In this document: positions 52,639-61,527 of the stretch, in pieces
How positions within the stretch are numbered: position 1 is the first letter of the stretch
Layout of the letters: every line of letters starts with the position of its first letter
Assembly: GCA_016721015.1 (NCBI GenBank)
Contig: JADKJL010000009.1
Coordinates: 124,001-188,000, forward strand
DNA length: 64,000 nt
Reading direction: 5' to 3'
DNA from: Lysobacterales bacterium
GTDB taxonomy: Bacteria; Pseudomonadota; Gammaproteobacteria; Xanthomonadales; Rhodanobacteraceae
Position numbers and translations under genes: made by a program
The notes under the pieces: model-generated
Told to the model about the DNA's origin: nothing
The model's input: only the letters and a program-made list of their open reading frames with translations
Databases searched by the model: none

Positions 52639-55146
52639 TCAGTGCGGTCTGTTCGGTGACAGCGGGTCACGAGCCTTGCGTTTGCCGCCCACTACCGGTG
52701 TCTGTGGCGGCTCGGATCGCTTGGCCGGAGTCAGCGGATGTTCCAGCGCGATGTCGAGGACTTCATCAATCCATTTGACCGGCCGGATCTGCAGTGATTC
52801 GGTAACGTTAGCCGGTATGTCCGCAAGATCCTTGCGGTTTTCCTCTGGAATGATGACTGTTCCAACGCCACCACGATGCGCCGCAAGCAGTTTCTCCTTG
52901 AGCCCGCCGATCGGCAGAACGCGTCCGCGAAGAGTGATTTCACCGGTCATCGCCACATCCGAGCGAATCGGAATCTTTGTCAACGCCGATACCAGTGCCG
53001 TACACATCGCAATGCCGGCGCTGGGTCCGTCTTTCGGCGTGGCCCCTTCCGGAACATGAATATGCACATCAAGCTTTTGATGGAACTCCGGATCAATGCC
53101 AAGCAGGTCGACGCGCGCCCGGACAACGCTCAGCGCCGCCTGGATCGACTCCTGCATGACATCACCCAGTTGCCCGGTATGCTGGAGTTTGCCTTTTCCG
53201 GGAACCGTGGTCGCCTCTATGCTTAGCAAGTCGCCACCCACTTCGGTCCAGGCAAGCCCAGTCACCAGGCCCACCTCGTTCTGCAACTCGGCACGACCAA
53301 AATTAAACTTTTGAACACCAAGGTAATTCTCGAGATTGCGGGCGTTCACCTTCATGCTGCTGCCCTTCCTCGCCACCGATTTTTTCAAGCTGCCCGTCTT
53401 TGACGCCGCCTTGCCCTTGGCTGGCTTGACTGGAGCGGCGAGGCTCAACTCCTTGACCACCTTGCGGCAGATCTTGGAAATCTCGCGCTCGAGATTGCGC
53501 ACCCCGGATTCACGCGTGTAATAGCGGATGATGTCGCGAACCGCGCTTTCGTCCACGCTCAGTTCGCTCGCCTTCAGGCCATTTGCCTTGAGCTGCTTGG
53601 GAACCAGGTAACGTTCGGCGATATTGACCTTCTCATCCTCGGTGTAGCCTGGTATCCGGATGACTTCCATGCGATCCAGCAGTGGGCCCGGAATGTTCAG
53701 GGAGTTTGCTGTCGCGATCCACATGACTTCGCTGAGGTCGAAGTCCACTTCAAGGTAGTGGTCGCTGAATGCATTGTTCTGCTCGGGATCCAGCACCTCG
53801 AGCAACGCCGATGCGGGATCACCACGGAAATCCATCGACATCTTGTCGATCTCGTCGAGCACGAACAGCGGATTGCGCGTGCCGGCCTTCGACATGTTCT
53901 GGATGATGCGACCTGGCATCGACCCGATATAGGTACGCCGATGGCCGCGAATCTCGGCTTCGTCGCGAACCCCACCCAGTGACATGCGCACGAATTTCCG
54001 GTTGGTCGCCTTCGCGATCGACTGTCCCAGAGAAGTCTTGCCAACACCTGGCGGCCCAACGAGACACAGGATCGGCCCTTTCATCGTGCGCACCCGCTGC
54101 TGCACGGCCAGATACTCGAGGATGCGATCCTTGACCTTCTCCAATCCAAAATGATCCGCATCGAGTACTTCCTGGGCCATGTGCAGATCCTTGCGGACCT
54201 TGGTGCGCTTCTTCCACGGCGCCCCGACCATCCAGTCGATATAGTTGCGCACCACCGTTGCCTCGGCGGACATCGGTGACATCTGCTTGAGTTTGCCAAG
54301 CTCGGCGCGGGCCTTTGCCAGGGTGGCCTTCGGCATGCCGGCAGCTTCAATCTTGCGCGCCAGTTCCTCGAGCTCGCTGGGCGCATCTTCCGAATCGCCC
54401 AACTCCTTCTGGATCGCCTTCATCTGCTCGTTGAGGTAATACTCGCGCTGGCTTTTCTCCATCTGCGTCTTGACTCGACCGCGGATGCGCTTCTCGATTT
54501 GCTGCACGTCGATCTCACCATCGACAAGGCCGAGCAACTGTTCGAGCCGATCGGCAACATCCGGCGTTTCCAGGATCTGCTGCTTGTCCTGCAGTCGAAC
54601 CGACAGGTGCGCGGCAATCGTGTCGGCGAGTCGCGAAGGATCCTCCAGTCCGGCCAGAGTGGTCAGCAACTCAGGTGGAATTTTCCTCGACAGCTTCACC
54701 AGTTGCTCGAAAAGGGATACCAGCGAACGGGAAATAATTTCGACCTCACGCTCGTTGCGCGTGAATACCGGAACCATCGGTCGCGCTCGCCCGGTAAGCA
54801 AACCATTGCGTTGCGAATAGCCGACGATCTCGGCGCGCGAGGTGCCTTCGACGAGCACCTTGATCGTGCCGTCGGGCAGCTTGAGCAGTTGCAGGATCGA
54901 GGCCACCGTGCCGATCGTGTAAAGATCCCCGGCTTCCGGTTCGTCCACATCGGGGCTGCGCTGGGCGACCAGCAGAATCTGCTTGTCCGCTTCCATCGCG
55001 GCATCAAGCGCACTGACCGATTTTTCGCGACCGACGAACAACGGAATGACCATGTGCGGATAGACCACAACATCGCGCAACGGCAGGATCGGCATTTCGA
55101 TCACGCCATCGGTGTCATCCGTGGTGGCCCTGCTGGATTTTTCCAT
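52639..55146 (-). CDS. lon: ATP-dependent protease Lon
   Basis: An 835-residue protease. The LON N-terminal substrate domain (ILPLRDVVVYPHMVIPLFVGREKS) and coiled coil are followed by the AAA+ module (GPPGVGKTSLGQSIA, then FVLDEIDKM) and the S16 protease domain with the Ser in KDGPSAGIAM and Lys in LKEKLLAAHRGG. A basic insert rich in Lys, Ser and Gly (about residues 575-620) lies between the ATPase and protease parts. It removes misfolded and regulatory proteins. The ATG at 55146 matches the family start. Confidence 0.97.
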   Translation of the reverse strand: MEKSSRATTDDTDGVIEMPILPLRDVVVYPHMVIPLFVGREKSVSALDAAMEADKQILLVAQRSPDVDEPEAGDLYTIGTVASILQLLKLPDGTIKVLVEGTSRAEIVGYSQRNGLLTGRARPMVPVFTRNEREVEIISRSLVSLFEQLVKLSRKIPPELLTTLAGLEDPSRLADTIAAHLSVRLQDKQQILETPDVADRLEQLLGLVDGEIDVQQIEKRIRGRVKTQMEKSQREYYLNEQMKAIQKELGDSEDAPSELEELARKIEAAGMPKATLAKARAELGKLKQMSPMSAEATVVRNYIDWMVGAPWKKRTKVRKDLHMAQEVLDADHFGLEKVKDRILEYLAVQQRVRTMKGPILCLVGPPGVGKTSLGQSIAKATNRKFVRMSLGGVRDEAEIRGHRRTYIGSMPGRIIQNMSKAGTRNPLFVLDEIDKMSMDFRGDPASALLEVLDPEQNNAFSDHYLEVDFDLSEVMWIATANSLNIPGPLLDRMEVIRIPGYTEDEKVNIAERYLVPKQLKANGLKASELSVDESAVRDIIRYYTRESGVRNLEREISKICRKVVKELSLAAPVKPAKGKAASKTGSLKKSVARKGSSMKVNARNLENYLGVQKFNFGRAELQNEVGLVTGLAWTEVGGDLLSIEATTVPGKGKLQHTGQLGDVMQESIQAALSVVRARVDLLGIDPEFHQKLDVHIHVPEGATPKDGPSAGIAMCTALVSALTKIPIRSDVAMTGEITLRGRVLPIGGLKEKLLAAHRGGVGTVIIPEENRKDLADIPANVTESLQIRPVKWIDEVLDIALEHPLTPAKRSEPPQTPVVGGKRKARDPLSPNRPH

Positions 55147-55185
55147 CACCTTGAATCCTGGATTGTGCGGCAGCGGTAAAGTCAA

Positions 55186-55211
55186 ACGGCAGCGTGAATG
55201 CACGCTGCCGT
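55186..55211 (-). terminator. Hairpin between clpX and lon
   Basis: A perfect 11-bp stem ACGGCAGCGTG/CACGCTGCCGT with an AATG loop. On the minus strand it is followed by TTTGAC, too few T for a strong terminator; it may attenuate read-through from clpX into lon. Confidence 0.5.
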
Positions 55212-55273
55212 TGGGTCAAGTGCGGGCAATGAGCCGCAATGCAAGGCAATGACGCCGCAAGCGGCAGGCCGTG

Positions 55274-56554
55274 TCAATCCGCCGCCGCAGCACGTGCCTG
55301 CATGTTGCCCTGGTAAATCAGGTAAGGCTCGGCTTGGCCATTGATAACGGCTTCGTCGACGACGACCTTGCTGACATGCTCGAGCGAAGGCAGATCGAAC
55401 ATCGTATCGAGCAGGATCTGTTCAAGGATCGTGCGCAGTCCCCTGGCACCCGTCTTGCGCTCGAGTGCCTTGCGCGCCACGGCGACCAATGCGTCAGGGC
55501 GGAATTCGAGTTCGACGCCCTCCATGTCGAACAAGCGCTTGAATTGCTTGATGATCGCATTCTTCGGCTCACTGAGGATCTTCACCAGGGCAGCCTCGTC
55601 GAGCTCCTCAAGCGTGGCCACAACAGGCAGACGACCGACAAACTCGGGAATCAGGCCAAACTTGATCAAGTCGCCGGGCTGCACCTGACCGAGCAACTTG
55701 CCGGTATCCGCCTTGTTCGCCGCGGAACGAATCTCGGCGCTGAAACCAATCCCGGTGGTCTCCGAACGCTGCTGGATGATCTTCTCCAGACCAGAGAATG
55801 CCCCGCCAACGATGAACAACACGTTCTTGGTGTCGACCTGGAGGAATTCCTGCTGCGGATGCTTGCGGCCACCTTGCGGCGGCACCGAGGCAATCGTGCC
55901 TTCGATCAGCTTGAGCAGAGCCTGCTGCACACCCTCACCGGAAACATCACGCGTGATCGAGGGGTTTTCGCTCTTGCGCGAAATCTTGTCGATCTCGTCG
56001 ATGTAGACAATGCCGCTCTGCGCCTTTTCGACGTCGTAGTCACACTTCTGCAAGAGCTTCTGGATGATGTTTTCGACATCCTCACCAACGTAACCGGCCT
56101 CGGTCAGGGTTGTCGCATCAGCGATCGTGAACGGAACATTGAGCAGGCGCGCGAGCGTTTCCGCGAGCAAGGTCTTGCCCGACCCGGTCGGCCCGACGAG
56201 CAGGATGTTCGACTTGGCCAGCTCGACATCGTCATTGCGGCTGCGCGATTCCAGGCGCTTGTAATGGTTGTAAACGGCAACGGCGAGCACCTTTTTCGCC
56301 CGCGACTGGCCAATCACGTACTGGTCGAGAACATCAAGGATCTCTTTCGGCTTCGGCAGGTGACTGCGCGCCGAGGCGGCCTTTTCCTCAAGCTCCTCGC
56401 GAATGATGTCATTGCAGAGCTCCACGCACTCATCGCAGATGAATACGGACGGGCCCGCAATGAGCTTGCGAACCTCGTGCTGGCTCTTGCCGCAGAAAGA
56501 GCAATAGAGGATCTTTCCGCCGTCGCCCGATCGGCTTTGTCGCTCTTCAGTCAT
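55274..56554 (-). CDS. clpX: ATP-dependent Clp protease ATP-binding subunit ClpX
   Basis: A 426-residue AAA+ unfoldase. The zinc domain has YCSFCGKSQHEVRKLI with ICDECVELC. Walker A is GPTGSGKTLLAETLA, Walker B is IVYIDEIDKI, and the ClpP-docking IGF loop is seen as TGIGFSAEIRS. It hands substrates to ClpP, encoded 115 bases upstream in the same operon. Confidence 0.97.
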   Translation of the reverse strand: MTEERQSRSGDGGKILYCSFCGKSQHEVRKLIAGPSVFICDECVELCNDIIREELEEKAASARSHLPKPKEILDVLDQYVIGQSRAKKVLAVAVYNHYKRLESRSRNDDVELAKSNILLVGPTGSGKTLLAETLARLLNVPFTIADATTLTEAGYVGEDVENIIQKLLQKCDYDVEKAQSGIVYIDEIDKISRKSENPSITRDVSGEGVQQALLKLIEGTIASVPPQGGRKHPQQEFLQVDTKNVLFIVGGAFSGLEKIIQQRSETTGIGFSAEIRSAANKADTGKLLGQVQPGDLIKFGLIPEFVGRLPVVATLEELDEAALVKILSEPKNAIIKQFKRLFDMEGVELEFRPDALVAVARKALERKTGARGLRTILEQILLDTMFDLPSLEHVSKVVVDEAVINGQAEPYLIYQGNMQARAAAAD

Positions 56555-56669
56555 GCCACGCCTCGGGTTGTTTTACATGATGCCGGGCGAGCATAGCACA
56601 GCATTCCGCGATGTCCGGCCCTCTCGACAGAACCGAAATCGTTGCACTTGCTCACCTGCGGATGGCCGC

Positions 56670-57302
56670 TCAAGCCGAGTGGACGGTCTCGCTCGGCCGC
56701 CGTTCGAGAACTGCATCGATCAGGCCGTAGGTCTTCGCATCCTGAGCATTGAAAAACAGGTCGCGCTCGACGTCACGCTCGATCCGGTCGATCGGCTGGC
56801 CGGTGTTCTGGGCAAGTTCCTCGTTGAGCCGCCGACGCAGATACAGGATTTCCTTGGCCTGAATCTCGATATCAGTGGCCTGCCCCTGCGCCCCGCCGGA
56901 TGGCTGGTGGATCATCACGCGCGAATTCGGCAGTGCGTAGCGCTTGCCATGTGCACCTGCGGCGAGCAGGAACGAGCCCATGCTGGCGGCCTGCCCGATG
57001 ACCATGGTGCTCACGTCGGGCTTGAGAAAGCGCATCGTGTCGTAGATTGCCAACCCCGCAGTCACCACCCCGCCTGGGCTGTTGATGTAAAGATTGATGT
57101 CCTTATCCGGATTTTCCGATTCCAGGAACAGCAACTGGGCCACCACCACATTGGCAACGTAATCGTCGATCGGGCCGACCAGAAAAATCACCCGTTCCTT
57201 GAGCAGTCGCGAATAGATGTCATAGGCGCGCTCCCCGCGAGACGTCTGTTCGACGACCATCGGTACGAGATTGAGACTCTGAATTGGCGTATGGCTCGAC
57301 AT
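56670..57302 (-). CDS. clpP: ATP-dependent Clp protease proteolytic subunit ClpP
   Basis: A 210-residue serine protease. The catalytic Ser is in GQAASMGSFLLAAG, the His in VMIHQPSGG and the Asp in RIERDVERDLFF. The GGAG RBS before the ATG at 57302 fixes the start; longer frames overlap the tig end. The gap to tig is 25 bases, so tig, clpP and clpX probably form one operon. Confidence 0.97.
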   Translation of the reverse strand: MSSHTPIQSLNLVPMVVEQTSRGERAYDIYSRLLKERVIFLVGPIDDYVANVVVAQLLFLESENPDKDINLYINSPGGVVTAGLAIYDTMRFLKPDVSTMVIGQAASMGSFLLAAGAHGKRYALPNSRVMIHQPSGGAQGQATDIEIQAKEILYLRRRLNEELAQNTGQPIDRIERDVERDLFFNAQDAKTYGLIDAVLERRPSETVHSA

Positions 57303-57327
57303 GCTGGATCTCCGTTGATCCTGGTGC

Positions 57328-58611
57328 TCAGGCACCGGGGCGCATAATTTCACTGAAGCTCAGCTTCTTTTCGCTGACCTTGGCGTTCTCTGCAATCCAG
57401 TCGACCACTTGATCCTCAAGAACGCGACTCTGCAGACCAGTCATCAACTGGGGGTCCTTTGAGTAGAGTTCAACGACCTGTTCAGGCTCTTCATAGGTCG
57501 ATGCAATCGCACTGAGCGCCTCGGAGACGCGGCGCATGTCGACGCGGATCTGGTTCTGGCGGGCGATCTCGGCGAGCAGCATGCCCCCGGCCACGCGCCG
57601 GCGCGCCGGCGGCAGGAACGGTTCGTGCGCGACAACCACATTCTTGTCGCCGGCCGATTGACGCGCGAGTTCGCGGGCTTCGCTGTCCACAAGCCCTTGC
57701 GGAAGCTCGATGTCGGCATGCGCGTCAATCAGCTTCTCGACTGCCGATGCCTTCAGACGCGAGGTCAATGCGGCCGAAAGTTCGCGCTCGAGGTTGTCGC
57801 GTACGTCGTCGCGAAAACGGGCCAGGCCGCCTTCGGTCACGCCGAAAGTGGCAAGGAACGCATCATCGAGGTCGGGCAAGCGGGGTTCCTGCACACGCAC
57901 GATCTTGAAATTGGCCAGTGCCGATTTACCGGCAAGCCCGTCGATGCGGAAGTCGGCCGGAAAATCGAGGTTCTTTTCGAATTCGTCATCGACTACATGG
58001 CCAATGAGCTGATCTTCCAGCCCCTTGAACAGGGCGTCCGAGCCGATGATCGTGCCGACGCGGTCAGTGCCGGTCTCCGGATAGCGGAAATCCGCCGCCT
58101 GCGCGGAGAACTCAAACAACACCATGTCGCCGGCCTGCGCCTTGCGGTCGACCGGATTCCAGCTCCGCCGCTGCATGCGCAAGGTCTCGATCATGGCTTC
58201 GATATCGGTGTCCTCGACACTTGAGGTCTGCTTGACGATCTCCAGTGCGCTGACATCAAGCTTGCCAATCTCGGGCATGACTTCAAATGTTGCCGTGTAC
58301 TCGATCTCGCCGTTGTCGGGCTTGCCGCTGGTGGAGATCGACGGTTGCATGGCTGGACGCAGCTTCTGCGTGCTGATGGCCTCCTGAAACGTTGACCCGA
58401 TCAACTCGGAGAGAGCCTCGCCGCGAATCTGCGCGCCGAAACGCTGCTCGATGACCTTGGTCGGCACTTTGCCCGGGCGGAAGCCCTTCAGCCGCGTGCT
58501 GCGGCCCATTTCCTGGACGCGATTGCGGACCGTATCCTCGAGGCGTGCGGCGGGAATGCGCACAGTCAGCTTGCGTCCGAGATTGCCGACGTTCTCAACC
58601 GAAACTTGCAT
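57328..58611 (-). CDS. tig: Trigger factor
   Basis: A 427-residue ribosome-bound chaperone. The ribosome-docking signature is GFRPGKVPTKVIEQRFG, the central FKBP-like PPIase domain is at about 150-245 (AQAGDMVLFEFSA), and a helical C-terminal arm follows. It lies directly downstream of the five-tRNA operon. Confidence 0.96.
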   Translation of the reverse strand: MQVSVENVGNLGRKLTVRIPAARLEDTVRNRVQEMGRSTRLKGFRPGKVPTKVIEQRFGAQIRGEALSELIGSTFQEAISTQKLRPAMQPSISTSGKPDNGEIEYTATFEVMPEIGKLDVSALEIVKQTSSVEDTDIEAMIETLRMQRRSWNPVDRKAQAGDMVLFEFSAQAADFRYPETGTDRVGTIIGSDALFKGLEDQLIGHVVDDEFEKNLDFPADFRIDGLAGKSALANFKIVRVQEPRLPDLDDAFLATFGVTEGGLARFRDDVRDNLERELSAALTSRLKASAVEKLIDAHADIELPQGLVDSEARELARQSAGDKNVVVAHEPFLPPARRRVAGGMLLAEIARQNQIRVDMRRVSEALSAIASTYEEPEQVVELYSKDPQLMTGLQSRVLEDQVVDWIAENAKVSEKKLSFSEIMRPGA

Positions 58612-58977
58612 GAATGCTCCTTGAAACGACAGATCCCGGCCTTGAGCCGGGCATGGCTAGCCGACAATGATAAAGCATTGTTGCGGCGATTCGCAGGGGG
58701 AGCCGGATGATTCGTCGCATCCGGGTCAGCCCGGAATACGGTTCCGGCTGGCGCGTGCCGCGCGGACTACCGAAGTTCCGGATCACCCGGTCAGAAGGGT
58801 TCGGCGCGGGCTGATTGGCGCATGTGAGCAGCAGCTTGCTGCGGAAACAAGGGTGTTCACGCCCCAGCAGCCTCGCCAGGGACAACCGGATCCGATTCGA
58901 ACTCTGGACTTGCAATGCGCCAGCCCGCCCGTTCGACTGCGTTGCGTGCGGCGGACAAGGATCCGGATCCTTCGATT

Positions 58978-59062
<85 letters not shown>

Positions 59063-59148
59063 AACGTCTGGAACCCGGAGGCAGGCTCCGGCCTTTGCGC
59101 CGGAACCGGACTTGTGCTCGACCGCACCACCTGCGGCCGGTGTCTGTT

Positions 59149-59224
59149 TGGTGGGTCGTGAAGGATTCGAACCTTCGACCTATTGATTAAGAGTCAACTG
59201 CTCTACCAACTGAGCTAACGACCC
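59149..59224 (-). tRNA. tRNA-Lys(CTT)
   Basis: A 76-base tRNA with encoded CCA. Acceptor GGGTCGT/ACGACCC, anticodon loop CTCTTAA (anticodon CTT), T-loop TTCGAAT. Confidence 0.96.
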
Positions 59225-59284
59225 GAACAGACAGACAAGTCTAACAAAACAAAATCTGATCGAAAACCATCAGACCGCTTGAAT

Positions 59285-59362
59285 TGGGGTGAGCGAGGGG
59301 ACTCGAACCCCCGACATCCGGAATCACAATCCGGGACTCTAACCAGCTGAGCTACGCCCACC
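59285..59362 (-). tRNA. tRNA-His(GTG)
   Basis: A 78-base tRNA with the extra 5' G (G-1) opposite discriminator C, as required for histidine tRNA, and encoded CCA. The anticodon loop TTGTGAT carries GTG. Confidence 0.96.
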
Positions 59363-59454
59363 ATTGAAGCAATGCAAACCAAACCGGATCCCGGTTGCAA
59401 CACATGAAGCCTTCACCGTCGACATGTGGCGATCCACTTGCAGACTTTCAACTG

Positions 59455-59531
59455 TGGCACGCCCGACAGGAATCGAACCTGCAACCGTCGGCTTAGAAGG
59501 CCGATGCTCTATCCGGTTGAGCTACGGGCGC
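59455..59531 (-). tRNA. tRNA-Arg(TCT)
   Basis: A 77-base tRNA with encoded CCA. The anticodon loop is CTTCTAA (anticodon TCT). The first acceptor pair is G1-T72 (GCGCCCG/CGGGCGT), a wobble in place of the usual G-C. Confidence 0.95.
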
Positions 59532-59618
59532 ATAGTCAGTCGAACCCGTTGCAGTCATCCTGACCTACGCCGGTTCGTCGATGCATGCATCACGCATCAC
59601 GCGCAAACGGGAATCGAA

Positions 59619-59695
59619 TGGTCGGGGTAGAGGGATTCGAACCCCCGACATCCTGCTCCCAAAGCAGGCGCGCTACCAGACTGCGCTATACCCCG
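59619..59695 (-). tRNA. tRNA-Pro(TGG)
   Basis: A 77-base tRNA with encoded CCA. Acceptor CGGGGTA/TACCCCG; anticodon loop TTTGGGA (anticodon TGG). First gene of the Pro-Arg-His-Lys-Leu cluster. Confidence 0.96.
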
Positions 59696-59752
59696 CCGAC
59701 TGCGATTCCTCGGGCAAGCCCGATTCGGCAACGACTACCGGAAAGGCGCGGA

Positions 59753-59781
59753 ATGGTAATGTCGAAAGCAGTTAGCGTCAA
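59753..59781 (-). promoter_or_regulatory. Promoter of the five-tRNA operon
   Basis: On the minus strand TTGACG (59781-59776), a 17-base spacer and TACCAT (59758-59753), followed by a C/G-rich stretch, lie about 58 bases before tRNA-Pro. The G/C-rich discriminator suggests stringent control. Confidence 0.6.
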
Positions 59782-59816
59782 TGCGCTTCTACCGACTCAT
59801 CCATTCACACTTGGCG

Positions 59817-61502
59817 TTAACGCGGCGGAAGATCAGCCAGTTCGCGACCGAATCTCTCCCTCAGCCACGCAGAAGATGCCGCTTCCTGCTGTTGTGAAAG
59901 CAGGTAGCTGCGGAACTCATCCACCGGCATGCTGGCCTTGAGCATCGCCAGCGCGCTATTGATCCCGCTTCGAGCGGTGCCGTTGTGAGAGTCGAGCTTG
60001 AGCACATCGACATAGGCGTAAATGGCATCCTCGGCATAACCGCCACTGACGTATTCCGAGCCATCCTTGAGGCTGCTCTGGAGCGCGATTTTCTGTTGGC
60101 CATCGAGCTTGGAGACCGTCATCCAGCTCTGGATCGGATCCGCCGCCAACCAGCCCACCAAAAGCACAGTGGAGAGCACGGTCGCTGCAATGCTGCCAAT
60201 CTTGCGCCAGTCCGGCGCTTCGAAAGCGCGCTGAAACTGTGCCGCGTCGGCGAATCGCTGCTCGCGCGTGAAGGCGAGGGATTTGCGCAATGCCTGCCAC
60301 TGCACGCGATTCAGGGACTTCGGGCGTTCCGGGCGCATCTTTTCGCTGCAGGCCAGATCCGCACGCACATGATTGAATGGGTGGGCGCCCGCATGCATCG
60401 CGTAGATGATGCAACCGAGTGCGTATACGTCGTCCGCAGGCGTCGGACGCTGCCGATTGAGCATTTCCGGGCTGGCATAGTCGATGGTCAGCGCAAACAG
60501 GTCGTCCGCATCGAACACCGTGTCGTATTCGCGCCGCCTGGCAATGCCGAAATCGAGGATCTTCAGATCCCCATTGGCGTCGATCATCATGTTCGACGGC
60601 TTCAGATCGGCGTGTGACAGATCACGCAAATGGGCATAGCTCATGCCGGCGAGCATGCCGTGGGTCAAGTGATCGCGTTCCGCAGGCGTGAGCGGATTCT
60701 GGTTCGACGCACGCATGCGGGCATGCAGGGCCACGCCCTCGACCACTTCCATGGTCAGGTAGACCAGATCACCATCACGATCAAAATCGAAAACCTTGAC
60801 GATGTTCGGATGATTCAGCGCCTGCGCGTTTTTTGCCTCGCGCTGCAGGGCGACGAACGCGCGGTCGAAGCCGAGCAGATTGCCCGAAATGAACTTGATA
60901 GCCACGAACGGATCCGGGTCAAGCGCCTCGGTCTTGCGCAGGTCCCGAGCGCGGAACACCGCGCCCATGCCGCCGCGGCCAAGCTCTTCGATCAGTTCAA
61001 AGCGATCCTTGATGTAGTCGCCGGTCTTGGGCAGCTCGTCGCGATCGACGGCACTTCCCGCAGTGCGAGCCGCAGACGGCGATGCCGAAGCCCCGGTCTG
61101 CGGAGCGGGAACCTGGATGATCGGCATCACGGGAACCGACACTGATGTGGCCAGCGGGGCAGCCGGTGCACGCGCCATGGGAACCGACAGATCGGTCTGA
61201 GCGGTTCCCCCTTGCGCGGTTTTCGGCTGATCGGCCGGTGTCCGCGCCAGCACACGGGTTGGTTCCGCCGCAGCATCGGGTGCCGGCTTGCGCGGAATGA
61301 CCACGGTTGGCGTATCGGCGCGATCAAGAATGCGCGTAGCCTGCTCCGACGAATCGCCGACGCCAGCTTCGCGCGGGCCGCGATCAGGCATCAACTGTGT
61401 CGGTTGATCGGCCGAAACCGCAGCTTTGTCGCCAGCGGATCGGGAGCCCGTTTCCGCCGACGAGGGTTTGGCGGTCGAACCTTTCGGCTTTTCATTGCTC
61501 AT
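59817..61502 (-). CDS. Membrane serine/threonine protein kinase with repeat-bearing disordered N-terminus
   Basis: A 561-residue protein. Residues 1-155 are low-complexity, rich in Ala, Pro and Thr, with four short T-x-hydrophobic repeats (PTQLM, ATRIL, PTVVI, PTRVL at about 35, 56, 66 and 81). The kinase domain spans about 163-430: GRGGMGAV (176-183), Lys203, HADLKPSN (297-304; Ala in place of the HRD Arg) and DFG (317-319). One membrane helix (436-454) and a small periplasmic helical domain follow. The target is unknown. It is likely monocistronic between the tRNA promoter and the autotransporter gene. Confidence 0.85.
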   Translation of the reverse strand: MSNEKPKGSTAKPSSAETGSRSAGDKAAVSADQPTQLMPDRGPREAGVGDSSEQATRILDRADTPTVVIPRKPAPDAAAEPTRVLARTPADQPKTAQGGTAQTDLSVPMARAPAAPLATSVSVPVMPIIQVPAPQTGASASPSAARTAGSAVDRDELPKTGDYIKDRFELIEELGRGGMGAVFRARDLRKTEALDPDPFVAIKFISGNLLGFDRAFVALQREAKNAQALNHPNIVKVFDFDRDGDLVYLTMEVVEGVALHARMRASNQNPLTPAERDHLTHGMLAGMSYAHLRDLSHADLKPSNMMIDANGDLKILDFGIARRREYDTVFDADDLFALTIDYASPEMLNRQRPTPADDVYALGCIIYAMHAGAHPFNHVRADLACSEKMRPERPKSLNRVQWQALRKSLAFTREQRFADAAQFQRAFEAPDWRKIGSIAATVLSTVLLVGWLAADPIQSWMTVSKLDGQQKIALQSSLKDGSEYVSGGYAEDAIYAYVDVLKLDSHNGTARSGINSALAMLKASMPVDEFRSYLLSQQQEAASSAWLRERFGRELADLPPR

Positions 61503-61527
61503 GCATGCAACCTTGTCGCGACCGGCT

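Noticed and set aside
55271..56596. 441-codon frame antisense to clpX
   Set aside because: The sense strand codes a complete ClpX.
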